Under the pieces are notes generated by a model, which was given only the letters and a program-made list of their open reading frames with translations, was not told where the DNA came from and ran no database searches. DNA of 64,000 nt from Ptiloglossa arizonensis (taxonomy: Eukaryota > Arthropoda > Insecta > Hymenoptera > Colletidae). The position numbers and the translations under genes are program-made. Position 1 is the stretch's first letter. Each line of letters begins with the position of its first letter. Positions 23,874 through 36,060 of this stretch are shown here, one piece after another. The stretch covers positions 12,140,001-12,204,000 of the forward strand of contig NC_135055.1 of NCBI RefSeq assembly GCF_051014685.1. The letters run 5' to 3'.

Positions 23874-24011
23874 ATGGATGACCCGGCTCTCGCTGAATTG
23901 ATTTCCATTCTCAGGATTTTATCGGCCGGAGGGTTCGAGGAAGATCCCTGGGCCATGGTGCGCGAACGTTCTGCAGCGCGGTACGCTGCATCGAGGAATA
24001 CGTGTATATAA
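23874..24011 (+). CDS. Candidate small ORF, 45 aa
   Basis: ATG in a good context (ATCATGG) opens a 45-codon frame reading MDDPALAELISILRILSA, then an acidic turn (GGFEEDPW) and a basic tail (RERSAARYAASRNTCI), ending TAA. The N-terminal half could form an amphipathic helix. It lies in a GC-balanced patch inside AT-rich DNA. No homologue is recognised and it is short enough to be chance. It could be a micropeptide, an uORF or part of a larger exon. Confidence 0.25.
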   Translation: MDDPALAELISILRILSAGGFEEDPWAMVRERSAARYAASRNTCI

Positions 24012-24182
24012 ATGAGACATGTATATCGACGCCATTGTTCTAAAGTCGTGACAGCGTCGGGTCAGGAACGCGTGTTGGCTCTGGCTCCGAGGGCCCAGAA
24101 GGCTCCTCTTGCATTAGCATACCCCCGTCGGCGTCTTACCTCCATGATTCTCCTTTCTCTCTATCGGCAACTTAATCTCCAG

Positions 24183-24280
24183 CGATAAGATTCGGATGCC
24201 TAACCATGCGAATGTTTGCGTTCCGTGGAAATCGAGTTTCCGGCCACCCCTTCACCAATTTTTCGCCACCCGGCCACTTG
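24183..24280 (+). CDS. Candidate 98-bp internal exon
   Basis: A pyrimidine-rich stretch (CTCCTTTCTCTCTATC... ending ATCTCCAG at 24182) is followed by 98 bases open in one frame and a donor GTGAGT at 24281. The frame reads DKIRMPNHANVCVPWKSS then FRPPLHQFFATRPL. An internal ATG lies at 24196. It ends in phase 1, which would match the phase at which the candidate exon at 40007 begins. No domain is recognised. On the minus strand a donor-like word near 24141 competes, so the call is tentative. Confidence 0.27.
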
Positions 24281-27204
24281 GTGAGTTAACGTTGCACCAC
24301 GGTACGATTAATTTCTCACCAGAGGTGTTTGATGATGATGTACACTCCGTCCAAACGATTCTGTTCATCCTACAGACGGATGCACGTGAGACTCGAAGCG
24401 CGTTCCAACGCCTGATTGGTAGAATACGCGTCGCCAATGCGAACTCTAGCATTGTATCTGCAGTTGTGGTTGTAGGAACAGAATGTACGGTATACACGCA
24501 ACATACTCGGGAAAAATTGCGAGCATTTCGGTAAGCTTGTGTAAAACGATCGAAGGTCCATTCGTGTTTAATTTGACAATTTGAAATTGATTTTTATAGA
24601 AGAACTTCGGTGCCATTTTTTCTTTCAGTAGACATATTTATGAAGTTAATTTTTCTTTGAGTTTCTCGACGAGTTATTAATATTTATTTATATATGTTTT
24701 CTCAGTGAATGGTACTTGTTGGCGATGTCGAAGAATTAGACTTTACAAGATACTGGTTTTTCGATTGAAACCATTTTTGGGCTGTTATATGTTTGAGGTT
24801 TCTTTTATTCTTTGGATAATAGAATGTTTGTCATTAACTTTCAGACAGTAACAAATGATACAGGTGTACTGTCTTCAACTTAAGTCAACAACTTAGAATA
24901 GAACTTCCTAAGGAAAATAAACAATCAACAATATAAGGCTGGGACAATCATAATTTTGAAAATTTACAAATAATTTCGTAAGTAATTTTTAACCCTTGAA
25001 CTGATGCTTCTTTCTTTTTTATTTGTATTTTCTATAAATACATATGTGTAGTTTCATCGGTTTATAAAGGATGAAAATCTTTTCTTAATAAAAAAAAATA
25101 TATCGTTCCAGAAGACTACAAAGTAAGATATGTACTTTTTTTCAATAAGCAACGACTATCGTCAAAGACTAGTCTCGTTTTCATTTAATAATTTAAAATA
25201 AACTTATTCGAGTATCATTAAAGTCGAGCGCCATTAAAGATGTAGATTTATGGAACAACCTAATAATTATGGCACATTGAATGTAAATAAAGGAGTCAGG
25301 AAAGAACAGAAAGTTATACGACAACAAAGGATTATCACTGATCATGTGATAAACGTAGCGCCAGCCTTCAATACTCATTCGCTTCAGTAAGTACTTTTAA
25401 TGAAGGTGCTATTATCGCTTTGTTGATTACATTGTTGGATCTCTCTGTTCCCATAATGATACGAAGGTACGCACATTGCGTAAATATGAAAGAGAGATTC
25501 ATTTTTCAAATTCTACAAATGTAATATAAAAGTAACTGAAACGTGAAACACAAAAATGCACAAGAGTCAACTAAAAATGGTTATTAAAACCTAATCTGAA
25601 ATCATTGAACACCATCCGTAAAATTGAAAATAAGTGAGTTACGAAGACTAATAATTTTCTTAATTTTTGGTACGAAACATTACTTTTCGCGTCAAAAAAA
25701 TTTTTAAGATCGCGTTAATTAATCAGCGTATACTTTTCATATCGAGTAGACAATGTACCTGAAGCTTTTGCCATCGTCTTCAACAATTTGTAACGTAATA
25801 CCAATTTCCACGTTTAAATTACTAACTCAGTCTTTTCGCAACTAAAACTTACTTCTCGTAAACTAAAAAGTTCCAAATCCCCATTAACGTATAATGTTTT
25901 CTTAAGCATCTTGTGGATTGAACCGTCATGAATAGCTTACCATAAGCAATTGTCACAGTCGAAACTTACCTAAAGTCGCATAATTTATTTGCGACCAACG
26001 TTATAGACGTATTATCGATTCCTGAAAGCAACTGATACCGCGTGAGACGCTCGGTCTTTACTTTGAGTGAAATATTCAAGATGCACGTTTGAAAAAAAAT
26101 CGATTTGCCTACTTAACGTAAAACACCAGCGGATTTATAGACTGTACGAGTAAATTGGATTACCAGGGGGACTAGTGTTGAATTTATTTCATCGTCGTTT
26201 ACCTCGACAAGTGGAAAAGTGGCTCGCCGACAGTTTCGAACTTCGTAGATAAAGAAAATTCGCTTCCCTCGTAAACTCGTGGCTGTTTGCAACAGTATTT
26301 TTACCAACTGTTTCTCGAGTAGAAAACACGTCTGCATTTTTAACGTTATGGACAAAAAGTTAACATTTCCACGAATACTTCGAAGTGTCCACTTTAATTC
26401 CGATAGACTGTCGTTATCGCTTTCGAAACAATCGGAACCATTAACGTGTAAATTGAGTGTGCTATGATGATTAAATCTATCTTTAAATATAAGGTATTTT
26501 TCTATCCATTTGAAAATAATCCTAACCTTTGATAATCATGTGTTTTACGATTTACATTACTCTCCCGATGTTCAACGATTATTATTTTCATTCTATATTA
26601 CTTAAGAAATTTATTACAAAAACATATCGCATTACTTACTATAGAAATATGTTGAACGACTTTTTTACTAGTAGACAGAATAAAATAACATTTTGTATGG
26701 ATCAAGTTTCAAATAAGGATAGAGAAAAAATAATATATTTTAATATTTCATAAAAAAGGTACTCACACCCTGGTAGCTCGCTGAATGGAATATTTCGATT
26801 CGAACGGCGATTACATTGTTCGAAAAAGGTGTTAACAGATTTACTGCTAAGATTGAAGTAACTTGTTGCTAACGACCTCTACGAGTTATCGCGTAAAGAG
26901 AAACTCGTTCTTAACGCGAATGTATTCGTGCGAATTGAATATAAGTGGATAGCGAACACCTGAGAAAATAATAAATAGATAAACGGACCATTTATTCGTT
27001 TAAAGGAAGAACAGAAATAACGTGTTACCTCGTAGCTGGCGTCTGGAATCGTTTCATCCAACGACACTGTGGCAGTCAACATATTAACTCCTATCGCATA
27101 GCGTGACCAATTGGGAATCAAATGAAAACAGTCCTTCTTCAATATACCGGGAAAGTTTTATGATCTTTGTGAACGACATTCTACTATAGATACATCAAAT
27201 TTTT
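24281..27204. other. AT-rich non-coding stretch
   Basis: Stops are dense. A mariner-like right end (TGGAACAACCTAATA, 25250-25264) stands alone without a convincing partner. A minus-strand frame near 27030-27142 ends at a weak donor and is not called. Confidence 0.5.
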
Positions 27205-27850
27205 TCTTTAAAAGATCAAATAAAATTCATGCTATTAGAGGATTAAGAACACTAATCCCATTTCTCTCCAAAAGGACACATGGCGTGTCAGGATTGAGTA
27301 TACATTTACAATGGTCCTATGATTTCAGTTCATTGTTTACCTCGAGTAGTAATTCAGGTACGCATAAGTAACAACGAAATAATTTCTCCTTTAAGAAACA
27401 GAATAAAATTCATGCTATTAGAGGATTAAGTACACCAATCCCATTTCTCTCCAAAATGACACATAGCGTGTCAGAATTGAGTATACACTTACAATGGTCC
27501 TATGATTTCAGTTCATTGTTTACCTCGAGTAGTAATTCAGGTACGCATAAATAACAACGAAATAATTTCTCCTTTAAGAAATCAGAATAAAATTCATGTT
27601 ATTAGGGGATTAAGTACACCAATCCTGTTTCTCTCGAAAAGGACACATGGCGTGTCAGGAGTGAGTATACACATACAATGGTCCTATGATTTCAGTTCAT
27701 TGTTTACCTCGAGTAGTAATTCAGGTACGCATAAATAACAACGAAATAATTTCTCCTTTAAGAAATCAGAATAAAATTCATGTTATTAGGGGATTAAGTA
27801 CACCAATCCTGTTTCTCTCGAAAAGGACACCTGGCGTGTTAGGATTGGGT
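27205..27850. repeat. Tandem array, 184-bp unit, ~3.5 copies
   Basis: TAAAATTCATG(C/T)TATTAG recurs at 27221, 27404, 27588 and 27772 (spacings 183, 184, 184). Units share ACACATGGCGTGTCAGGA, TACAATGGTCCTATGATTTC and TACCTCGAGTAGTAATTCAG almost unchanged. This is the least diverged of the window's arrays, so probably the youngest. The unit length is not a multiple of three, which argues against coding. Confidence 0.95.
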
Positions 27851-29209
27851 ATAGTGTACTCGCAGGTATCAATTATTCGCGAAATCTTTCGAATCGGTAC
27901 GACGGTCTCATTTCTAAAATGGCGTGTACGGGGAGAGGCGAGGGGCCGTTTCTGTGTCGCAACATGCCACATCGGAACATAGAACGGGGCTCGTTGGAAA
28001 CGAAGGGGAAGGCTTAAACCGCACGGAAGCACTATACTCCGCCTTCCCCTATCGATAATGCGCGCAACACATCGCTGGCGGCATGCAACTTTTACTTTTG
28101 CGTGCTGTTCTTTCTGCAGGTGCATTAGTTCGCAACTTCGTTCGCTACGTCTTTCCACGCGGTGGACTTAGCTACGTTTGCGAACCGCCCCTTCGCGTTT
28201 GTTAATAGTTATTTTCAATTTACTCGTTTAAGAACGCCACCGAACAACGAACCGTTCAAGTCTATGCTCGCCGGGCTGCGTTTCAGCCATGTTCCTTGTA
28301 TCGGTGAGTAATTGTTATCCTTTGTTGCACCGGTATCTTGTCCCCGGAAAAATGAATAGAACCGCGAGTCGTAGAAATTTACGAAGACGATTGTTGATCG
28401 CTGAAGCGTCAATCGTAATTTCGAGACCGCTTTTGTTCGGTTTCCATCGACCAGGATCTGCGACGGAAAGCAACAAAGGGACTTTGCAAACTGTACAATG
28501 CATGCACGGCAACGATGAAAAATGGTATTATCGAAAGATTGAAATAATTTAAGTATCGCTATGGGAACGAATTCCATCGATACGGTGAAACGTACAATGC
28601 ATCTAAACGTTGCACATGAGAGGCACTGTTTTCTTGCGTAAATAAAAAATAGAACGTTCGATTTTTGTAAGAAACCTTGCATACGAACTAGCAAAGTTGC
28701 ATAAAACTGTTTCAAATGGTTCGAAACTATAGCCGGTAGCGTATTTTAAAGCTTTTATCGTAGCCGAGTTTTTGCGGAGGAATTTTAATATGTTCCCTGT
28801 AAAATATTGTCAAAATCATCTGTCTCGACAAATCTGAAATTTTAGAGAATTTTTACGCCGGATCACGAGTCAAAAGATAAATGTTCCTCTCATCGGTGTA
28901 TGAAATAAACATGTAGGACGCGTCTCAATCGCTTTAATGCACTGCTTTTAGACAGTAGGTCATCGAGAGGTCAAAGTATATATATAATATATTCTAAATA
29001 CCATTCGAGGGAGAATGTTAAAAAATAGTTGATTTAGATGAGAAAAATTAAACTACGGAACGTGTTTTAAGTACTCGAAAGAAGAAAATAATAGTTACTC
29101 AATCGAGAATCAATCGTTCTGTTAATGATACGTTTGTTAGACAATAATTGAGCAAGTCGACAAGTGAATCTATGAAAACGTGGTCTAGAACTTAACCGAA
29201 GTATTACAA
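27851..29209. other. Mixed stretch with isolated splice-like signals
   Basis: 27900-28480 is GC-balanced. A strong acceptor-like TTCTTTCTGCAG ends at 28120, and a second (GCGTTTCAG) at 28286 is followed after CCATGTTCCTTGTATCG by GTGAGT. The bracketed frames are only 5-27 codons, so no exon is called. A 166-codon minus frame at 28215-28715 has no recognised motif. Confidence 0.4.
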
Positions 29210-29211
29210 AT

Positions 29212-29420
29212 GTCTAAATATTGTACGAAGGAAGAAAGATGAGTCTTGAGAGAAATGTTGAAACGTGTTAGGTCAGATGCATTGATCGACCTTTCTACCA
29301 GGCAAAAATTACTCGACACTGTTTACATTCTCTTTATTCGTGGCAGCTCATTCTCTTTAATCCAGAAACAATTTTTCTTTCTTCCTGCAATACATCTTAC
29401 TTATGCAGTTTGAGTTACGT
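29212..29420. repeat. Dispersed repeat A, second copy
   Basis: Aligned landmarks: GGAAGAAAGATGAGTC, GTGTTAGGTCA, ACTCGACACTGTTTACA, CTTTAATCCAGAAACAA and CTTCCTGCAATACATC. It is separated from the next copy by about 105 bp of unique sequence. Confidence 0.8.
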
Positions 29421-29525
29421 GTATACGTATTTAAATATTGTTTCATTGCTTAAATTTTTCTGTTCGTATTGGAGTACATGTAACTTTGTTTTACTTTTTA
29501 TTAACTTTCCTAACCAATATTGCAT

Positions 29526-29720
29526 ACTAAATGTATTGTAGGAAGAAAGAAAGAGCAGTCTTCGAAGGAATGGCAAATCGTGTTAGGTCAAACGCTTCGG
29601 TTAATCTTTCTGCCAAGCAAAACTTACTGTCTATATTCTCTTTATTCATGACACCTCGTATTTCTAAATCCAAAACTGATTTTTCTTTCTCCCTGCAATA
29701 CATTGCATTCACACAATTCG
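29526..29720. repeat. Dispersed repeat A, third copy
   Basis: Starts ACTAAATGTATTGTAGG and keeps GAAAGAGCAGTCTTCGAAGG, the CTGTCTATATTCTCTTTATTC middle (given in part), and CTCCCTGCAATACATTG. It is followed at 29731 and 29773 by a 25-base direct duplication beginning TAATAGATGTTAAATATTA. Confidence 0.8.
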
Positions 29721-29876
29721 AATTAAGAGATAATAGATGTTAAATATTATTCCCTATACATAATCTATTAAATAATAGATGTTAAATATTATTCCCTTCC
29801 AGCAAGTTTTCTTTTCATAGTAGAATACACACAAATCTGCATAACACTGAATTAAATACTGTAACCAAAATTGTGC

Positions 29877-30085
29877 ACCAAATGTATTCTAGGTAGAAAG
29901 AAAGATCAGTCTTCAAAGGAACGACGAAGCTTCGGACGACCTTCCGACCAAAATTTACAAACAAAATTACTCGACACTGTCTACAATCCATTCACTCGTG
30001 CCACCGCATTCTTCTCAATCCAGAACTGATCTTTCCTTCTCCCTGCAATACATCGTCTTCGTACGATACGATCCACGCGGAATGT
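29877..30085. repeat. Dispersed repeat A, fourth copy
   Basis: Starts ACCAAATGTATTCTAGG, the same as the 1.5-kb copy, and ends CACGCGGAATG. Starts of the three neighbouring copies are 312 and 351 bases apart, which fits duplication of repeat plus flank. Its end blends into GC-balanced sequence to about 30830. Confidence 0.82.
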
Positions 30086-30089
30086 TTTC

Positions 30090-32240
30090 GAAACGAAGTA
30101 ACCGCGTCGACAACCAGCCGCGTTCGCAACGTAGCTTACGATAGGACCACAGATACACCGTGCACATGCTCTCTAGTAATTTCACTCTTCCCGAAATTGA
30201 CCCATTATCTCCCCGTCGTCCTTTCACGCAATTCCAACGAAAGTTACAGGGATCGAGCGCAATTAATCACCGGAAGTTCGCAAAAGTTTCTAATTTGCCC
30301 TTGAACGTATCGCCCCGGCTTCGTGCGGCCGTATTCAAATTACGATCCATCTTCGTCGTGTTAGTCGTTGCAGACAAGAGGGCTAAGATAATGCCCGAAT
30401 TTCGTGCAGCCACGTTGCCGAAACCGTGCCGAAACAGTGGCCTACGAAGCATCGGTGTCGTAGATAAGGTAATATTATCTGGGAGACGATGCGGCGAAAC
30501 AGAGACGAAAAGGGTGGTGGGTTCAGGGAGGAGCACAGGGGGGAGGAGTAACGAAAAAGAGGGTCGGCGGAGGGTCCGAGGGTGGAAGTGCAATTTTGCA
30601 GCGTAAACCTTGGCGCCGGGCCAGGACCGTGTATCACTCTGCATCGGAATTCGTTGTTCCGCGTCTCGTTACCAGTCAGAGTTTTCTGTCCGCCGCGCCA
30701 AAGTTTTATCCCCCCGTCGTCGCCAATTTAGTTGCAAAAGGTCGGCGAAAGATGTCTGAAAAAATTCTACCTACCCCCTTGTGCTCCAACCCGACGGGGT
30801 GCGTTCGACGACGATCTTGAATCGATCCATTGAAGCGTGCGTGAAATTTCTTTTTACCTTTTGCAACCTGTTTCGCGTTGAAACAGAACACCACATTCGT
30901 GACGGATTGGTTCTTTGTTTTTCGTAGTGGTAATTTATCTTTTTAGGGATTGAGAGTAGAAAGGAAGTTTTCTTGCGATCGATTTGATGATGATGCAGAG
31001 TGAATGAAAAATATGCGGAAGGAAATGTTTAGCGATGGTTCAAGGATTGTATTTAGATCGGGACACCAAGTTCTTATGGTTTTAAAGCATCGTTTTAAAG
31101 CAACCCTTGCTAGATGGTATTTGGATCTTTTTGAATTTAATTTTTAGTCGGGTCAGACACTGGATATTTGTTTCTGAAGAACGATAAAGAGACGATTCTG
31201 TGTGAAATGAATCTTTGACTGTATTATCGGAAAGGAAAATGTATTCGTCTAAAGTGTGTCAAATCTGGATCATTTTATTATTTGATTTATGCGTTGAATT
31301 ATGGTGGAAAGATATTGCAGAAGAATGGGAAATCGGTAGACGCGGGTCACATGCTTGATAGTTTAATATAATGTGTAGTAGAATGTTCGAAAATGGTTGA
31401 CTGAAACTTTCGGCGAGTATGGTACGCGTCAAAATAAGCAGAACATTGTTGGTAAACGTGGGTTTAGTAATTCACCAGTTTCCAAGTTGTAAAGCAGTTT
31501 ATCAAGTTTCCTCTTTGGTAGCGATTGACTGTGTCTATCTTTCGACGTTGATGAAGGTTTGATCGGTTGTATGTACGAATAGAGCAAACAGGTGTCTTTG
31601 TGAGTTACTTTTTGGTACTTTCTTAGAAATGTATTCGTTGGTTCACAAATTCTATTATATAATCGTATGAAACAACGAATCCAGAAATAGAAATAAGAAA
31701 TAAATGAACTATTCTTGAGCACGTGCGTCTCTCGATTATAGAATGATTCGAGACGCGGGTTAAAATGATCGAAATACACTTCGAACATTTATTACGATGA
31801 AATAGAATTCTTTTGCAAACTCAGAAAGTATTACCAGGGCTGTAAACATTACTTCGATTATTCAATTGGTGGTTTACGTACCTAAAATATAGACGATCGA
31901 TTTCAAAACATACTATATAATTAAAAGCTTGCAACACAGTGAAAGCAATATTTTTTTTTCGTAGCTACATAATCAGGAAATAATAATAAATATAAATATT
32001 TACTCAATGTTTTACCAATAATTTCTTTGGTAAAGAAAACTTACAAGCCCTGTTGAATGAAAATTTAACACCAAATGCTGAACGCTAAGAAAAAATGTTG
32101 CGATAATACGTCTAATCGATCGATCAACATCGTTGGGAAACAAGCGAATGGCAAAGAAATTTACAAATTGAAAATTTGTGAAAATTTTAGTTTCTTCGTT
32201 GTTGTGAACACTCATCGAGGTTAGGTACATTACCCACGAA
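30090..32240. other. GC-balanced then AT-rich non-coding stretch
   Basis: 30090-30830 is GC-balanced with a G/A-rich patch at 30480-30590. After that it is AT-rich. A 119-codon minus frame at 31429-31788 is unusually long for its AT content but has no motif I know. Confidence 0.45.
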
Positions 32241-32273
32241 TCGGTACTGTTGCATTCTCTGCTGGAAGAACTC

Positions 32274-32489
32274 ATGGGACACTTCGTTAAGGCAGTCCCA
32301 GCAAACCCTGTCCTAGATCAAAGAATCGAAATCATCTACGCGCCTTGGCACGAATTTAGTCGACGATCGGATGAAAATACACAAGAAAAACCGCAACAAT
32401 TCCAATCGAACAAGTTTCGTAACGCGTGTCCCTCGAACGTGAACAAAGCTTCCACGCCTGCCAAAATGGATAACGAGTCGACCGATTAG
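32274..32489 (+). CDS. Candidate small ORF, 71 aa
   Basis: ATG at 32274 (context CTCATGG) starts a 71-residue frame: MGHFVKAVPANPVLDQRIE, IIYAPWHEFSRRSDENTQ, then a Gln/Asn/Lys-rich hydrophilic tail ending KMDNESTD. Composition is that of an ordinary soluble or disordered protein rather than low complexity. The frame is open without Met a further eight codons upstream. It lies at the left edge of a GC island. No family is recognised. It may be chance, a retro-fragment or part of a terminal exon. Confidence 0.22.
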   Translation: MGHFVKAVPANPVLDQRIEIIYAPWHEFSRRSDENTQEKPQQFQSNKFRNACPSNVNKASTPAKMDNESTD

Positions 32490-32499
32490 CCGTAGCTAT

Positions 32500-33390
32500 G
32501 GCTATGGTCGTAGGTTCCTCGCGGGCTCTCCATTCCTCATGTAATATAATAATGGGGCCAGCGTGACCTACCCCAATGGAACACGCGGTGTCGGCTAAGA
32601 GGGTAGATACGAAGGGGTAGAACGTAGACAGGCGGGCTGGTGGGGACGGGGACCCCATCCGAGCCGACGAGTCGAGGGTCGTAAAACCCCCTACACATCG
32701 ACTGACTCGTCCTACCGCCCTACCAGACGACCCTAACCTGCCTCACGTCTGAGTGACGTTGGGCGGGTCGAAAGGGGGACCGGGTGGAGGGCAGCAGGGA
32801 AGGGGAGCGAGGCAGCAACAAAACGTCACCCCTCGTGCCACAGAGACACACTTTTACCGCGGCCCAACCCCCGTGATTCCACTTCATAACCCTTCCGTCC
32901 CCGCCGCCTTTAACAACCAGCCGCGTAGCTACTCGTTGTTAAGAGTCGCCGGCCAACTCCGCGCTCCTCGACCTTTGTGCGTTCCTTCTCTTCTTCGCGC
33001 TCGCTCCGTCCCCCGTGTGTGCGTGCCTCCTCGCTAAGGTGGCCGCGCACGTCTGTCGCCATTAATGGAAACGGCACGAACGCGAACTTCGTCTCACTGA
33101 CACGCGCTGACCTTTTACCGCGAACTACCTACCTACGTCGAGATCCGCGGGAACCAGAGGCAGCGGTGGCGGCGGTGGCTGATGGCTTCGTTGCGCCGAA
33201 ATGGTAATCGCCTCGTTACGTCCATTCTTTCGCGGTTGCGAGCCTCGAACGGGACTTAATCGATGGCTCTCGATTTTCGCGGACGCGATCGAGTTCGACG
33301 CGGAGTTTGCGCGCTCCTTGAATAATCGACGGCGAACCGCTATGTTTCTTACTGGTTTGGGGAACGATACTGGTAAGGAGAAAGGCACGG
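32500..33390. other. GC/CpG-rich island
   Basis: G/purine-rich on the left (32630-32820), C/pyrimidine-rich on the right (32820-33035). Probably promoter or 5'-UTR DNA. No coding frame is supported. Confidence 0.5.
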
Positions 33391-34175
33391 AGATGGGAAT
33401 ATTGTTGAGGAATGTTTAAATAGAAGCTTGTTATTTGAAGCTTGTTTTTGGATGAATTTGAGGGAAAATAATCGAAGAGAGTTGACGAAAGTAAATGCGA
33501 AATGCGAGTCGTGACTTAGTTTTTAGTTGTTTGGGAAATGGTACTAAGATGGTAATATTGTTGAGGAATGTTTAAATAGAAGCTTGTTACTGTTTGATGA
33601 ATTTGAGGGGAAATAATAGAAGAGAGTTGACGAAAGTAAATGCGAATCATGATTATTGAAATTATTATGTTTTTATTTGTTTGGGAAATGGTACTAAGAT
33701 GGTAATATTGTTGAGGAATGTTTAAATAGAAGCTTGCTATTGTTGGATGAATTTGAGGGGAAATAATAGAAGAGAGTTGACGAAAGTAAATGCGAATCGT
33801 GATTATTGAAATTATTATGTTTTTATTTGTTTGGGAAATGGTACTAAGATGGTAATATTGTTGAGGAATGTTTAAATAGAAGCTTGCTATTGTTGGATGA
33901 ATTTGAGGGGAAATAATAGAAGAGAGTTGACGAAAGTAAATGCGAAATGCGAGTCGTGACTTAGTTTTTAGTTGTTTGGGAAATGGTACGGAAATGGTAA
34001 TAATGTTGAGGAATGTTTAAATAGAAGCTTGTTATCGTTGGATGAATTTGAGGGAAAATAATAGAAGAGAGTTGACGAAAGTAAATGTAAATCGTGACTA
34101 TCGAAATTATTATGTTTTTATTTGTTTGGGAAATGGCATGAGGAAGGTAAATTGATGAGAAATATTTAAATATGT
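33385..34175. repeat. Tandem array, 150-bp unit, about five copies
   Basis: GGTAATATTGTTGAGGAATG followed by TTTAAATAGAAGCTTG recurs at 33395, 33551, 33701, 33851 and 33996, with a decayed start at 34145. Spacings are 156, 150, 150, 145 and 149. Units also share GAATTTGAGGGGAAATAAT, AGAGAGTTGACGAAAGTAAA and GTTTGGGAAATGGTAC. The two central units are nearly identical. Confidence 0.95.
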
Positions 34176-36060
34176 TAAAAAATATAAATACTCTTACTTA
34201 TGATCATTAACGACTCGTTTTGATTATTAAAGCTGTTTAATAGATATCTTCGAGGAATATAAAGATTCTTGTTTTTTTTTTCGGAGTGATTAATAATTTC
34301 ACCGTGGTTGGATTTGGTCCAAAAATTGTTGTCTGACTTTATTTTCGATCGTGAATTGGTTTCGCGAGTTTGACAAGTAGGGGAGTTTGTTTTTTTTTTA
34401 CGACATCATACTATGAAATATATATTTACACATGTATGCTATTTACGAAATTGGGCCAATTTGTCTGAAATTACGTGACAACAATTATCGAGTTGCACGG
34501 TTCGACCGAAAATAGTATTATTGAATAAACTAGAACTATTAAGAATAGAACTATTGAATAAACCGAAAGAAATTTAAAAAAAACTACTGATAATCATTAT
34601 TCGCATCAGTAGTACAGAAAGGAAATCGTAAGAAATTAATTGAAATATTATTAAAAAATGCCAAATATTATTAACAAGTTATACTATTTAGATTACTCGC
34701 ACTTTTAAGAACCAGGATTGAAATGTAATGCGTAACGACTCATACATTTCTTCCTTGAAGTCGAAAGAAATTTTAGAAAATTATTGGGAAATCTTTGTTT
34801 TCTTTCGAATTTGAGAAATGAAGATTTATCTCATCGCGTTTGTGTCAGATTACGCACAGCGAGGCGTTGTAGGTATAGCGAAAGAAAAAATTAAACCTTG
34901 TGGAAAAATAAATCAAACACGGTGTATAATATTTTTTCGCGCAAAGTTTTGTCGGAAAAAAAATTTGAAATTTCACGGGGCATTCGTGCACAGGAACCGT
35001 ATCTTGACAAACGTATCTCTCTATAACTCATTATTCACGTTCGTGTTTAAAAAAATTGACGGTAGCATGGATAGGAATAAAACACAGGTTTTTGCAGTTG
35101 ATTCGTTTATATAAGAGACTACGTCGTGTCACGACCATATTGACTGTATTATAATAATTTTTCATTTCGCTATCGCACAAATTGTATTTGAGTTATTTTT
35201 TCAAACGAAATAATTTCCTCGTCACGTTAGTTTTATTATGTATTAAATGTTTTTTAAAATTAATCGAATCGTTGTTATCGGATGAAATACTTGGAGTAAG
35301 AAACTGAATATTATAATCACTATATTTATGCCCGATGAGATGCTTTTGGTATTTGCTTTAAAAAAAGGCATTAACCAATTTTAGTGGTATAACAAATAAC
35401 GGTGAATGATGGCGAATCAATGAATTGAAATTTAAGTGTTGATTCTACGTCAGAGAATCTGTTCGTGTTGAACGAATTTATTGTTTACCTTAAATTGAGA
35501 AATGAATCATACGTATATATTAAATATAAAAAAAAAACAAGTAGAAAACTTTTATACTAGCAGTTACACATTGAAAACCTCGATTCATAAATTTTTCCAC
35601 AAAAACTACAAACCTGGAAAAACTATACAAATATTTTTTTGGTACAATCTAAATATTTTATAAATAATAGTTCTGGTCTATGATAACGATTCTAAACCCT
35701 AGCTTCTAAATGTTTATTTATTATTATCTATTTAAAAAGAAAAAAATTTCATTAGTGTACAGATATATAATACACATAGCCTACATGAAACATTAAAACG
35801 AAAAGGAAAAGAAGAATAGAAAGATTTCTTATATTACCTTAAAAATAAAATTTCTAAACGATGAAATAAATCCAGAGAAAAAGTCAACCAGGTTTCAATT
35901 CCGCATATGCCATTACCAAGATCTCAGCATCTGAAATTAGATAAATATCGATTAGGGAGGAAAGTCCGCACATACCTGAAGGTTCTGTCCGATGCGTAAA
36001 GTTTTATGCTGTGGAACTTGCGGACAGTAAACTGTGTCATTAATTAACGTAAAAAGAAAG
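34176..36060. other. AT-rich non-coding stretch
   Basis: Dense stops and several T and A runs. No gene or repeat recognised. Confidence 0.6.

Noticed and set aside
25250..25264. Mariner-like right end TGGAACAACCTAATA
   Set aside because: No left end found within several hundred bases. A 10-base match alone is not enough.
27025..27160. Minus frame (WSRYAIGVNMLTATVSLDE...) ending at GAG|GTAACA
   Set aside because: The donor is weak, there is no acceptor, and the frame is short.
31429..31788. A 119-codon minus frame in AT-rich DNA
   Set aside because: Somewhat long for the composition, but no family recognised and no splice or promoter context.
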